From the NCBI GenBank assembly GCA_036346205.1, contig JARFJB010000821.1:8193222-8257221 (forward strand): DNA of 64,000 nucleotides, in the 5' to 3' direction. Below, piece by piece: positions 11,275 to 22,759 of the stretch. Positions within the stretch are counted from its first letter, which is position 1. Each line of letters opens with the position of its first letter. Made by a program: the position numbers and the translations under genes. This DNA comes from Vesta saturnalis. Taxonomy: Eukaryota > Arthropoda > Insecta > Coleoptera > Lampyridae. A model generated the notes under the pieces. It saw nothing but the letters and a program-made list of their open reading frames with translations, was not told the DNA's origin and searched no databases.

Positions 11275-12028
11275 AGATGATATTCACAATGCTAAATATT
11301 ATAATAATATAAGAATAAGTTCAGCATAAAAGGTACATTAAACTGAGAGTCATTGCGATGAATTTAATTAAACATATATGTAAACCGCAGGTTGCTTAAA
11401 TTAAAATTAACATAAAACTGAGTACGTTTGTTATTATACAGCATATTGTTATCTATTTGATTGAAGTTTCACAAGTATTAAATTATAATTATGGCTATAC
11501 AAGAGAATTATTCTTTGGAAGCGTAAAAAATTGTATTTGCTTTAATAAAATTCATGTGATTCAATTGAATTAGGATATTCTGTTCTGGTAGCATAATCTG
11601 CCTCAGTTCTGAAAGTAGCAGAAAATAATTTGTATCAGATAACTAACGTAGGTGAAGTAAAGTGTTTGATAAAGTTTAGGGAAAAAGACGATTTTATAAA
11701 AGATTCATATAACTTACAAGTGAAAAATGTGAAATTAAACAATTATTATGAAAATAACTTACATATTAGTGTGAAGAGAAAGTGTTGCAACTTAAATTAA
11801 CATCATAGATGCAGGTTATGTGCAAGTGTTGAGAAACCAGGTTCTGTCATCTCCGAAAATAGATGTTGAGATGGAATTTTTCAAATTAAACTATATTTGT
11901 ATTAGAGACTGGTATATCTTTACGTTTTTTGGGTCATAGAATCAATTTCTGTTCATAGTTTTCCTGTAGATAGTAAAATAAGCTAGATATAAGTAAATTT
12001 GTATATGTAAAATTGCATAATTATAGAA

Positions 12029-12069
<41 letters not shown>

Positions 12070-12840
12070 TGATATTTACAATGCTAAATATTATAGTAAT
12101 ATAAGAATAAGTTCAGTATAAAAGGTACATTAAACTTAGAGTCATTGCGATGAACTTAATTAAACATATATGTAAACCGCAGGTTGCTCAAATTAAAATT
12201 AACATAAAACTGAGTACATATGTTATTATACAGAATATTGTTATCTATTTGATTGATGTTTCACAAGTATTACATTGTAATTATGGCTATACAAGAGAAT
12301 TATTCACAAAAATAGTTTCCGATCATCTTCGGAAGTGTAAAAATTTGTATTTGCTTTAATAAAATTCATGTGATTCAATTGAATAAGGATATTCTGTTCT
12401 GGTAGCATAATCTGCCTCAGTTCTGAAAGTAGCAGAAAATAATTTGTATCAGATAACGTAGGTGAAGTAAAGTGTATGATAAAGTTTAGGGAAAAAGACG
12501 ATTTTATAAAAGATTCATATAACTTACAAGTGAAAAATGTGAAATTAAACAATTATTATGAAAATAACTTACACATTAGTGTGAAGAGAAAGTGTTGCAA
12601 CTTAAATTAACATCATAGATGCAGGTTATGTGCAAGTGTTGAGAAACCAGCTTCTGTCATCTCCGAACATAGACGTTGAGATGGAATTTTTCAAATTAAA
12701 CTATATTTGTATTAGAGACTGGTATATCTTTACGTTTTTCGGGTCATAGAATCCATTTTTGTTCATAGTTTTCCTGTAGATAGTAAAATACGCTAGATAT
12801 AAGTAAATTTGTATATGTAAAATTGCATAATTATTGAAAT
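11225..12840. repeat. Tandem duplication of about 800 bp
   Basis: Two direct copies, 11225-12020 and 12031-12840, each open with a TA microsatellite and run through the same sequence (for example TGCTAAATATTAT, then GTAAACCGCAGGTTGCT, GAGAAAGTGTTGCAACTT and a matching end near AATTGCATAATTAT). They are nearly identical. The main difference is about 27 bases present in copy 2 (after GAATTATTC near 12303) and absent from copy 1. No coding content is evident. Confidence 0.85.
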
Positions 12841-13196
12841 TTGTATGGATTAAGTAGTTTAAAAGTATAAGGCAAGTGGAGTATCGTTGAGAATGAGAAT
12901 TAAGGGCTGCTGTGTTTGTAAGGTAAAATTCCTCCAATCAAATTGGTTGCATTTTTAACTTTTGAATTTAGTCTGCATACAATCTTCAAGCTGAAAGCAT
13001 GTCACTTGATATGTACATGTGATCAGATAAGATCAGTGAGCTAAGTATAATCATCACTTTCTACAACATCGGTAATTTAATTTACATACAATTTATATAC
13101 ATACACACACACGCAAACGCGCACGCGCCGCGCACCCGCACACACCCGCACGCGCACCCGCACGCGCACCCGCACGCGTTAGACAAAATTACAAAC
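12841..13196. other. Spacer with CA/CG-rich microsatellite
   Basis: No coding content is seen. The segment at 13098-13179 is a CACACG / CGCACC-type simple repeat, strikingly GC-rich for this window. Confidence 0.7.
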
Positions 13197-13310
13197 TAAA
13201 AATTATTATTAATTTTATTAAATACATAAATAAAAAGTTTACCTCGAGTAGGATTTTACCTACGACCTGTACATTGCTAGAGTACCGCGCTAAAATTAAT
13301 AATAATTTTT
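13197..13310 (-). repeat. Truncated tRNA-like repeat copy
   Basis: Minus-strand relative of the tRNA-bearing retroposon at 61449-61721. It keeps the 3' side: the D-stem end, a TACTCTAGCA anticodon arm, a degenerate T arm and the flank TTTTTATTTATGTATTTAAT. It is cut off within the D loop (13291). The flanks at 13198-13216 and 13291-13310 are inverted copies of AAAAATTATTATTAATTTT, giving a small fold-back. It cannot form a full tRNA. Confidence 0.65.
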
Positions 13311-13819
13311 AATTACATATTTACCTTTGAACTTATTCGTTGATAACAAAAATTTATAATAAAATTACAAATGTTTACAAACAAAATACAATTTTAGGCC
13401 ACTTCACCTGACAGTCGTTCTATGTTGATGTTACTATTGGTACTTTAAGCTTTCCTTGACTGTGGACTAAGTCTTCCAATGTTAGGCTTTCGTGCTCATT
13501 TTTTATTAAAGTTTTCTGGTTTAGCTCTTATTCCTCATAAAAATAAAACTTTACGTATTCGTGCAGCGGACGAAAATCCCGAAACGTACCAGCTTTTCTT
13601 AATCTACGTAATGAAGTAGATGAAACCACTCAGAATGTTCACAGAACTGTTAGTAAGAGTGTGAAGATCAGCCTTAGCTTCGGCGTTGATGCATGTGGCA
13701 CTTTTGGACTTTAAAAGTGATTCTTTTTAGGTACCACTAAATATTTCGGTTAATTTTTTAGAAGTTTTCATGTCCTGATTCTCACCAACTTATTATTTTA
13801 AATGAAGTTTTTGATTCCT

Positions 13820-14070
13820 TCACAGAGTTGGTCCGTGAAAGTTCAACTCGAACTCATAAAATTTATCACGTTATTGACACAGGTGATCCAGCGTTATTAT
13901 CTTTTATTAGCAGCCGTACAAGAACATTCACAACGTGAATTAGGTTCATCAGCTGGTATGATTAGACTTTATTAATCTCCTTGGACTTTACCAATGGTAA
14001 CAGATATGGCAGAACTGGTTTTCTTTCATGCTTCGATAGGCGTCCAGCGCATAATGGGTGAATGTATCAG
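13820..14070 (+). pseudogene. Possible Gypsy-type pol trace
   Basis: A heavily broken translation shows ESSTRTHKIYHVIDTGD, which resembles the HxIDTGD segment before the Gypsy reverse transcriptase. Further on, in shifted frames, PWTLPMV resembles SPWxSPxV and GRTGFLSCFDRR resembles the RFCxDYRR block. The order and spacing are right, but each match is short and in a different frame. No LTRs were found. Treat as tentative. Confidence 0.35.
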
Positions 14071-15119
14071 TGGTGGTGGTTGGTTTGGGCTGACCTCCGT
14101 TTAGGCAGCTGAGATTTACGCGTTGATTCTGGCCTTATTTATCGGACGTGTTCTCATGTTTTCCTTATTACTTACCGAAGGAAATTCATTTGGGTTGAGT
14201 TGCTGTTGGTATAGATTTAAGTTGATGCTTGTGATGTCATTAGATGATTGCTTCTTTTCATCAAGAAACATAGATCATTTTTGGATTACTAACCGAGAGT
14301 TATCTAGAATTACTTTTATTCTCATAAATAGAATTTGTAAAAACTGAGGAAATGGATGCTTTCAATTCGTTGAGGTCTATGGAAAATTGAAGAAAGTCGT
14401 TTAATGCGTTGTATAACACCGTTGTCCAGTTTGGCGTCTTTCTTAAAATTTTGTTTGGCACCTGTAGGCACTTATTTTTTACACAGCCTCATCCGCAGAT
14501 ATTCAATGCACCCTTTATTAAATTGTCAACTAACTTTTGATTTTTAGATCACCTTGATTATATCTTAATTGAAATACAAAATGGAAATTCATTGTATTTT
14601 AACTATAAAAAACTTTGGAACACATTATTTCGAAAACTTTGATTATAACATTTTAATTTAGATGTTTTGATGAAAACATAATAGTGGGAATACCTAAATC
14701 AGACTACTTTAGCTGAAATTTTTAATTACCTTACATAGATTACAATACTTCATTACATTATTTTAATATCGTTACTGTGTACTTCGAATTATGCACACTT
14801 AAAAAATTAATTACAGAAAATAAGTTCATAATAATTAAGGTTTGATTACGATAAAATATTCAAATTGCCTTATTTGTATTTTGCCTATTAAACCTTATAC
14901 AGCTATTTGTGTAGAATTGTGGTATATATAAATTTTAGTTGCAGTAATCTGTATGGTTGAAGGACATTTTAGTTTTAATTTAATTCGTCTATGGAATCCT
15001 CTGGTAGGTATTAGAATAACTGAATTATTCGATTTTTTATTCACTCATATGCTTACATAACGGAATTTTTTGTAATGTATTGTACTATTTTTAGAGATGC
15101 CCAATATTTCATTACTATA
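14071..15119. other. AT-rich spacer
   Basis: No supported coding region or RNA gene. A short open frame at 14123-14347 shows no family motif and no context. Confidence 0.5.
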
Positions 15120-15640
15120 TTTACTTTACTTACTTTACTTACTTTACTTACTTTACTTACTTTACTTACTTTACTTACTTTACTTACTTTACTTACTTTA
15201 CTTACTTTACTTACTTTACTTACTTTACTTACTTTACTTACTTTACTTACTTTACTTACTTTACTTACTTTACTTACTTTACTTACTTTACTTACTTTAC
15301 TTACTTTACTTACTTTACTTACTTTACTTACTTTACTTACTTTACTTACTTTACTTTACTTTACTTTACTTCCACTTTACTTACTTTACTTACTTTACTT
15401 ACTTTACTTACTTACTTTTACTTTTACTTATTTACTTACTTACTTACTTACTTACTTTACTTACCTACTTACTTTTACTTACTTACTTTCTTACTTACTT
15501 TACTTACTTTACTTTTACTTACTTTACTTACTTTACTTACTTTACTTACTTTACTTACTTTACTTACTTTACTTACTTTACTTACTTTACTTACTTTACT
15601 TACTTTACTTACTTTACTTACTTTACTTACTTTACTTGAC
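15120..15640. repeat. 9-bp satellite (TTTACTTAC)n
   Basis: Over 50 head-to-tail copies of a 9-bp unit, with a less regular centre (about 15345-15500) where 4-bp and 5-bp slips occur. Because the period is a multiple of three, open frames run through it. They are artefacts of the repeat. Confidence 0.95.
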
Positions 15641-15869
15641 TATTTTTATAAAAAAATGAGTAGACATATTTTTTAAAGAAAAGTTTATTTTACTTTCCTT
15701 TATAAAGTTTCTTAATATAAAGGGAAGTAAGAGTAAAAATTAAATAAATACGATTGAAACTGTGTTATGGATATTTTTATAGAAGCGGACGACTTTGGAA
15801 TTTTTTTTAAGTTAGCAACTAGGCGTCCATTAACCTCGATCTATTATGAAGTTTTAAATGTCTGTTTGA
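15641..15869. other. LINE 2 target flank, left side
   Basis: AT-rich sequence up to the LINE 2 target-site duplication. No gene is seen. Confidence 0.5.
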
Positions 15870-15952
15870 TATAGATTATTATTTTTTTTGTTTTGTGTGT
15901 AGCGTCGGCTGCAAGGCCATTAGCTATTCTAACATGCGACGTCAGAAGTCAG

Positions 15953-18900
15953 TTATAATTCTTTAAATAGATCAATTTTCTTTATAAACTCTATTAAAAT
16001 ATGAATTTTTGTTACGGTATCTTCGAAAATTTCAAAGTACGTTTTTCCAACATTTAGTTCTTTTCTAGAATTTTCGTGTAATGGACACTCTAACAGTATG
16101 TGCCGAATTGTTAATTGCACATCACATAGAACACATTTCCGCATTCTACTAAAGCCTAATAGGTGTAGATGAGTTAGTCTGGTGTGCCCTATTCTAGTTC
16201 TGGTGAGTACTACCTCTTCTCTTCTTGTTAGGTGGTGATTACTGTTTCTACGAGTTATTTCAGTCTTGATCTGCCTTAATGCTGTTTTTGAGTTATCCCA
16301 TTCGCTTTGCCATATCTGATTAACCATAGATTTTATAAATTTCTTGCAGTCACTAGGTTGAACAGGTATATTATCATGTGTGGCTTGAGATGTTCCCATA
16401 CGAGCCCCCATATCAGCACACTCATTACCGGGTATACCCTTGTGCCCTGGTATCCACATTATAGTGACGTGTTTGTTGTTTGTATGGAGTGTATGTAGTA
16501 ATTCTTTGACCATGTTTAAGAGGGGGTCGACATTTGGTTCGCTATTCATTAAAGCTGTTATCACACTGAATGAATCGGTACAAATAAGGCAAGCGCGTAT
16601 GTTATTATGGTTTGTGTATAAAAGAGCTTGCCACATACCATAAAGTTCGGCGGTGTATATACTTGACATCCCATTCAGTTTCCAATAGTGGCTCTTATTA
16701 TCGGTGTGTATAGCACTACCTACACCGTGATCAGTTTTGGACCCATCCGTATACACTATGGCATCGTATCTAAATTTATCAATTATAGAAAAAAACTCCT
16801 TCCTGTACACTTCATTAGCGGTTTCTTGTTTTCTATATTTTATAAGGTCTGTTTGAAATGTTGCCTTCGGTGCATTCCAGGGGGGGTATTCAAGTACTTT
16901 CCGCGTCAATAATGTAGGTACGGTAATATTTAGCTCGCGCGCTTTCTCTATACCTCGAATAATACATGGTCTGGTTGTTGTCGGCCTGCTTCTATATTGT
17001 GCTTGGTTTTCTTTGTGTATTATGTCATGATTCAGATGATTAGGTAGGGATAGTATTTTTACCAAGTAGTTAAATATTAACTGCATTCTACGCAATTTTA
17101 ATGTTGGAACACCAGAATCAGCGTGTATGGATTCGATAGGGCTGGTACGGAATGCACCGATTGCCATTCTAATTCCAGTAACATGGACCTTGTCTAGTTT
17201 TTTAAGTGGAAAGGACGAGTAGAAGAATAAATTGTTGAGCCGTAGTCAATAGTAGACAGCACGAAGGACTTATAAAACCTCAGTAATGTTTCTCTGTCGG
17301 CACCCTAGGTGATATTGGACAGACATTTAATAATATTAAGTTGTTTTTTTGATTTAGCTTCTAACATTTCGATATGTTCTTTAAAATATAGGCGATAATC
17401 AAAAATAATTCCAAGAATTTTAATAGTTCTCTGAAATTCAATTTTATTTCCATGTATGTATAAAGTCGGGTCGTAATGCTCATGTCTAAGCCTGCAGAAG
17501 TGTATGGCTACTATACCAGAATTACCATTTTGCAATTCTTCTTGCAGTTCTTCTACATTTTCTGACCTTCCAAATACAATTAAGTCGTCTACGTATAAAC
17601 AAACATGCAGGGGGAGTTTTACTACTGCCGCGAGTTCATTCACTGCGATTAGAAACAGGGTGCAGCTTAATACTGACCCCTGCGGTATTCCGTTCTCAGT
17701 ATACTTGAAAGATGAGAGTGTTGTACCTATCCTTGTTCTAAAACTTCGATTCGATAGGAAACTCTTAATAATCGAAGGCAGGTTACCCCTTAACCTCCAT
17801 TCATATAACGTTTTAATAATGTTGTGCCTCCATGTGAGGTCATACGCTTTTTGCAGGTCGAAACACACTGCCACCATGTGTTGTCGTTGCAAGAAAGTGT
17901 TTTGTATATTATTTTCAAGATACGTCAATAGATCTACCGTGGAATGGAATTGGCGGAAGCCTGTTTGCCGTTTTGAAAGTAATAGTTCAGACTCTAGATA
18001 CCACATTAACCTATCATTAATCATCCTCTCCATGATCTTACTTAAACAAGAGGTAAGTGATATTGGGCGGTAGTTTGCAGGTAAGGTGATATCTTTGCCA
18101 GGTTTAGGAATAGGAACTATTATTGTTTGTCGCCAAGTTTCCGGATAAACACCAGTTTGAAATATTCTATTGTATATATCTAATAGTTTTTGTTTTTCTG
18201 GTGTAGGTAAATTTCGTATTATCGCATAATGAATATTATCTGGACCTGGAGACGAATTTTTTGAATTCTCCAAGGCTCTTTTTAATTCTTCAGATGTAAA
18301 AGGTACATTATATGCGCAGTTTTCTTCACGCTTAAAATCTATTTCACTTTCAGATTGTTTCTTTCAGATTAAAAGCTTCACTGTAGTGCTGTGAACTGCA
18401 GACAGAATAGAAATGTTCCGCGAAAGCCTCCACGATTTGATTCTGTTCTGTGAGATCATCGTTTTTGTATCTGAGTAACCTTGACGGTTTTTTGTGTTTT
18501 TTTCCAGCAATATTTTTAACCTTCTTCCAAACGTCAGATATTGAAGTGTTACAGTTAATGGATGACACGTAATTCTGCCATGAGGTCCTCTTGCTTTGTT
18601 TAATAACCTTTCTTGAGATCGCACGAGCTTTTTTAAACTCAATAAGGTTAAGTTGAGTTGGATTTCTTTTAAAAATTTGCAACTTTCTTTTTTTTGTTTG
18701 GATTGCATTTCTAACTTCAGCGTTCCACCAAGGGACGATAGAGGTTTTAAAGGTTTCGCTCGTTTGAGGGATACATTTCTCAGCTACGCTTATGATATTT
18801 TCAGTGAAGTTTTTAACATGGTCTTCGACACTTTCTTTTAATTCTGAAGGGCGTTCGTTGAGAATTCTACAGAAATTTTCCCAGTCTGCTTTTTCAGTAA

Positions 18901-19601
18901 TCCACTTCTTCGGGTATTTTTCTACTCTAATTAGGGAGTCTGGTAAGTCAATGCTTATTGGGCAATGATCGCTGTTGTGAAAATCTTCATGCACTTTCCA
19001 GTTTAAGCTTAATGCTAAAGTAGGTGAACAAAAGGTTAAATCTATTGCTGTTAAGTTGTTTGATCGTAGATTTAGGTGTGTAGGAGATCCAGTATTTAGA
19101 ATGGTTAATGGGTTATCTTCCATAACTTATTCAATTATTCGACCACGTTGGTCGGTTAAGTTAGAACCCCAAATTAGAGAATGAGCATTGAAATCTCCAA
19201 GCAGTATAAATGGCGAAGGAAGCTGCCGAACAATACTACTAATATCATTTGCATCCCAATTAAATTCTGGGAGGTAGATGTTACAGATAGTTGTTTTTAT
19301 AGGCACTTCAATTTGCACAGCGATAACTTGCAGCTTAGTGTTACTTTTAACATCTTTTGTGGGGATGTTGTCTCTTACATATATAGATACTCCTCCACTA
19401 GCTCTACTATTTATTGTATGATTTCTGAACACTCCTTTATAGTCCTTTAGGTGAAACTGTTCTGCACCTTTCAAGTGAGTTTCTTGAAGGCAGATACAGA
19501 AAGGTTGATATTTGACTAAAATCATTTTGAGGTCACAATAGTGTGTCTTTATTCCGTTAATGTTCCATTGGATGCTTCTTTCATGTGAGTTGAATGTAAA
19601 T
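15953..19601 (-). pseudogene. LINE 2 ORF2: endonuclease, RT and RNase H
   Basis: Domains in order: AP endonuclease from about 19590 (IQWNINGIKTHY, LQETHLKG, LLGDFNAHSLIWG, SDHCPISIDL); reverse transcriptase at 18290-17305 (YRPISLTSCLSKIMERM, FDLQKAYDLTWR, NGIPQGSVLSCTLF, YVDD); RNase H at about 16770-16370 (VYTDGSKTDHGVG, YTAELYGMW, CTDSFSV, WIPGHKGIPGNECAD). A C-terminal C-x2-C-x7-H-x4-C knuckle (CVLCDVQLTIRHILLEC) follows. The catalytic YVDD and the RNase H D-E-D-D residues are visible. RNase H next to the RT points to the I group. One stop (19127), a frameshift near 18355, a stop at 17305 and a frameshift near 17170 disable it. Confidence 0.9.
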
Positions 19602-19821
19602 ACTTATATTAATATAAAATCCTTTAAAAACAAACAAATTTTGAACAAGACAAAACGGAATAAACGTGTAAAAACATAAATAAAATAAAATAAAATAATG
19701 TATATGAATAGATAAAAAGATAAGACACATAACAATCAGTTGTAAATAAATAAAATTCTTTAACAGTGCACAAATTTAACATTTAGTTAAAAAAAAAGTA
19801 GATATATCACAGGTTGTTTTA

Positions 19822-20038
19822 TCACAGATTTTGAGGGCCTCTAGGTTTACCTTTCGGCCACCCTTTTTTCTTCTTTCCCGAGGTTTTTGCTTCCCGTACT
19901 AAATCTTCGTCAACTGACGCGACGCTGGACTTAGTGGACAGTGACCTGTCAATTGTCGTTTTCCTTTTAGCACCACGGGATTCATCTTCCATCACTTCGA
20001 TGGTATCTTAACTAGTAGGTTTTGGGTAAGCTTTATCT
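19822..20038 (-). pseudogene. LINE 2 ORF1 C-terminal fragment
   Basis: Minus-strand translation gives a serine- and lysine-rich tail (ESRGAKRKTTIDRSLS), ending KKKGWPKGKPRGPQNL and a stop. The ending parallels ORF1 of LINE 1 (KRKGWPRGLPRTN). The hAT insertion at 20047 cuts it, and only about 10 more bases of gag remain beyond the hAT (22735-22744). Confidence 0.6.
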
Positions 20039-20046
20039 GCAGCCAC

Positions 20047-22726
20047 CAGGGGCGAGCGGTCCATGTATGCAACGGAAGCATTGCTTCCCCTATCACAAAC
20101 CTTAAATGACCAAAAATTGAAAAACTCAAATAAAAGGAAATTTTAGAAATGGACATTATTAGCGCCAGCGAACGCGTAACCCGTAATAGAGTGTACTGCC
20201 CATAGAATATAATCCTTATAGGAGAAGCAGCATTTAAAGTTGAATATCATATATTTTGTGTATGCATAAGAGCGAAAATAATATATCAGTATATCACATT
20301 GTCTTTGTCGTTCGAATGAAAATGCACATAGTGCGTCTTTCTCGTACACAGTACACACTGTCGATACCTGTTCGATACACACACGCAACAAACTTTGTTG
20401 CTTATTCGTTCAAATACAGAATTTTACGGGGTCAAGCGAAGGAGGCGAGAGGTCAAGTTGCGAGCGCTTGTCACTGAATAAGCAATTTTAAAATTAAATA
20501 CAAGGGTTTTAGTGCAGTTTCGAAGATGGATGGGACAAGTACGTCTGCACGAGCCGCGAGATTTACCGGGAGGCGGTAGAAGTAGCGGCTATTGGAACTG
20601 CAAATCCGTGTAATTGTGTAGTGTGTTTTGTACTAAATAAAGGATTTTCTTCTCAAAGTTTTTCCGAAAAGAGAAATATTATTAATGCGGGTAGGTCAAA
20701 GCCTGAAATGAAAAATCTGACCACAAAAATATTATGAACAGTATTTGTGGCTGACGGGTTGTGAAATAAGAAATAAACTTTTTTGTTGGCCATGTTTGCT
20801 TTTTGTTAATGAACATGGTGCGATTTAAATAATTTACATAAAGTAGTAAAACGTCACATTAGCTCTAAGAACCACTTGCAAGCTGTTATCAAAGAAAAAG
20901 TTTTTGGAAAAACACGAATCTAGCACTGTTTAGATATACAGTTACAAGTTAGTCATCAACAACATAATGAACTAGTTAATAAAAATAGAGATGTGCTAAA
21001 AAGACTTATTGATGTTGTGTGTTTCCTTGCCCTTCATGAACTTGGATTTCGTTGTCACGATGAATCAATGTATTCTGCAAATAGAGGTAATTATTTAGAC
21101 CTTGTTTCTCTATTATGTAAATATGATCCTTGTTTAAAAAGTCATTTAGAACAAAGCAGTGTGTTTCAAGGTACTTCAAATCGAATTGAAAACGAGTTAA
21201 TTTCTGCAACTTCGACTGTTATTTTAAACAAAATTAAAGAAGAAATTAAACAAGCGCGTTTTATTTCTATTATTTTGGATGAAACAACTGATGTTACCAA
21301 TTTTAGTCAGCTTTCTGGTGTGGTGCGATTTGTAAATCGAGACGGCAACGTACAGGAAAGATTTTTAGGTTTTATTAACGTGCCAGAAGACAGAACGGCC
21401 GACGCACTGTATAAAATTGTATGTGAACTTATTAAAAATATTAATGCCTCTTAAAAATTGGTCGCTCAAGGTTATGATGGTGCTCCTGTAATGGCTGGAC
21501 ATTTAGGTGGCCTTCAAGTAAAAGTGCGAGAAACTTATCCGTGTGCAATTTTTATACACTGTTGTGCGCACAAATTAAACTTAGTTTTGTCCCAATCAGT
21601 TATGCAGATTAAATAATGTAAAATGTTTTTTGCAACTTTGAGTGGAATGGCTGCTTTTTTTCCAAACCTACTAAACGCACACACGAATTGGATACAATTG
21701 TAAAGCGAAGACTACCGAAAGTTGCCGCTACGCGCTGGAATTACAATGGCAGGCTAGTATTAACAATTTTTGAACATCGCGAATCCATAATTGAATTATT
21801 TGAAAGTATATTGGAAAATAGCGATAAGTGGGATACAGACACTTTAAATAGTTCTAGAGGATTTTAGATAGCTTAAAAACGATTTTAACTTTAACTTTCT
21901 ACTTCTGGTTTTTCAGAAATATTTCCATTTTCTGATAATGTATTTAATATATTACAATGTAAAACAAATGATATCGGATTCTGTATAAAGAAAATTTGTG
22001 AATTTAAGAATATTATAAACAAAAAAGAAGACTTTGATAAATGTTGGGAAAACACGACTAGTATCGGTATCGGTTTGGAACCACAAAGAAAACGCGTGCG
22101 CACGGATAATGTTGGAGATATTAAAACGTGCTATCGACGACTTTTATCAAATTCTGGATCAGATTTATCAAGAAATAGACAACAGGTTTAAAACTTTAAA
22201 GAACTAAACTTTCTTGAATTGTGTAATTTTAATGCGTTTAAGGAAAACATTTTCCGGAACCCCAGCTACAATGTTTAATGCATCATTATGGACAGTTTTT
22301 TGATTTAGTTTTGTTACGTTCGGAACTTACAGTTATATATGATACTGAAGACATCGATAAAAAAAATTCTGCAAGTGAGTTATTGGCTTTCTTGAAAGGT
22401 ACAGATTTGACAAACGCATATTCAGAGGTAGTAAAATTATGTGTTAGTGTTGACAATCCCTGCTACTAGTGCCTCAGTCGAACGTAGTTTTTCTGCGCTT
22501 AAACGAATTAAGACTTATTTGCGGAGTTCGACAGGACAACATCGTCTGTCAGATGTGTCCCTGTTGGCTATTGAAAACAATCTTGTTCAAGAATTGTCGC
22601 AGCATCCGCGTTTCTACGACGAAATTATAGACGAGTTTGCGAAACAAGATAGAAGAATACAACTACATTACAAATAGGTAAGTTTTGAAAATTGCTTCCT
22701 TGTCCCAAATCTCACCGCACGCCCTG
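20047..22726 (+). mobile_element. hAT transposon with 8-bp target duplication
   Basis: The terminal inverted repeats are CAGGGGCGAGCGGT (left) and, reversed, CAGGGCGTGCGGT (right). Direct 8-bp TSDs, GCAGCCAC, lie at 20039-20046 and 22727-22734. 8-bp TSDs and CAGGG ends are hAT hallmarks. Length is 2,680 bp, containing one decayed transposase gene. It is inserted in the gag of LINE 2. Confidence 0.9.
20960..22677 (+). pseudogene. hAT transposase (ZMYM/DUF4371-like), broken
   Basis: The core reads FISIILDETTDVTNFSQLSG (first catalytic region, DUF4371-like), CCAHKLNLVLSQ (conserved C..H region), and finally ATSASVERSFSALKRIKTYLRS (the hAT dimerisation domain with the catalytic glutamate). A degenerate cysteine-rich N-terminal part may precede it (about 20600-20950). 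Relatives are annotated as zinc finger MYM-type 1-like or 52 kDa repressor-like proteins. Several stops and frameshifts (after 21454, around 21610 and at 21870-22440) leave it inactive. The C-terminal frame to 22677 is clean. Confidence 0.8.
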
Positions 22727-22759
22727 GCAGCCACCTGCGTTTAGTATAGATTATTATTT

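Larger units (their letters stand above)
15885..22744 (-). mobile_element. I-clade LINE 2, 5'-truncated, with hAT inside
   Basis: The LINE lies between direct copies of a 15-bp TSD, TATAGATTATTATTT, at 15870-15884 and 22745-22759. On the minus strand it has a truncated gag (22744-22735 joined to 20038-19822), ORF2 (about 19601-15953) and a short 3' UTR ending in an A/AAT-rich tail at the TSD. A hAT transposon (20047-22726) splits the gag, so the LINE inserted first and the hAT later. The 5' truncation within ORF1 is the usual outcome of target-primed reverse transcription. Confidence 0.85.

Noticed and set aside
15075..15659. Long open frames of repeated Leu/Thr/Tyr
   Set aside because: They are translations of the 9-bp satellite, open in several frames at once.
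17504..18073. Plus-strand open frame of 189 codons
   Set aside because: It is the antisense shadow of the LINE 2 reverse transcriptase.
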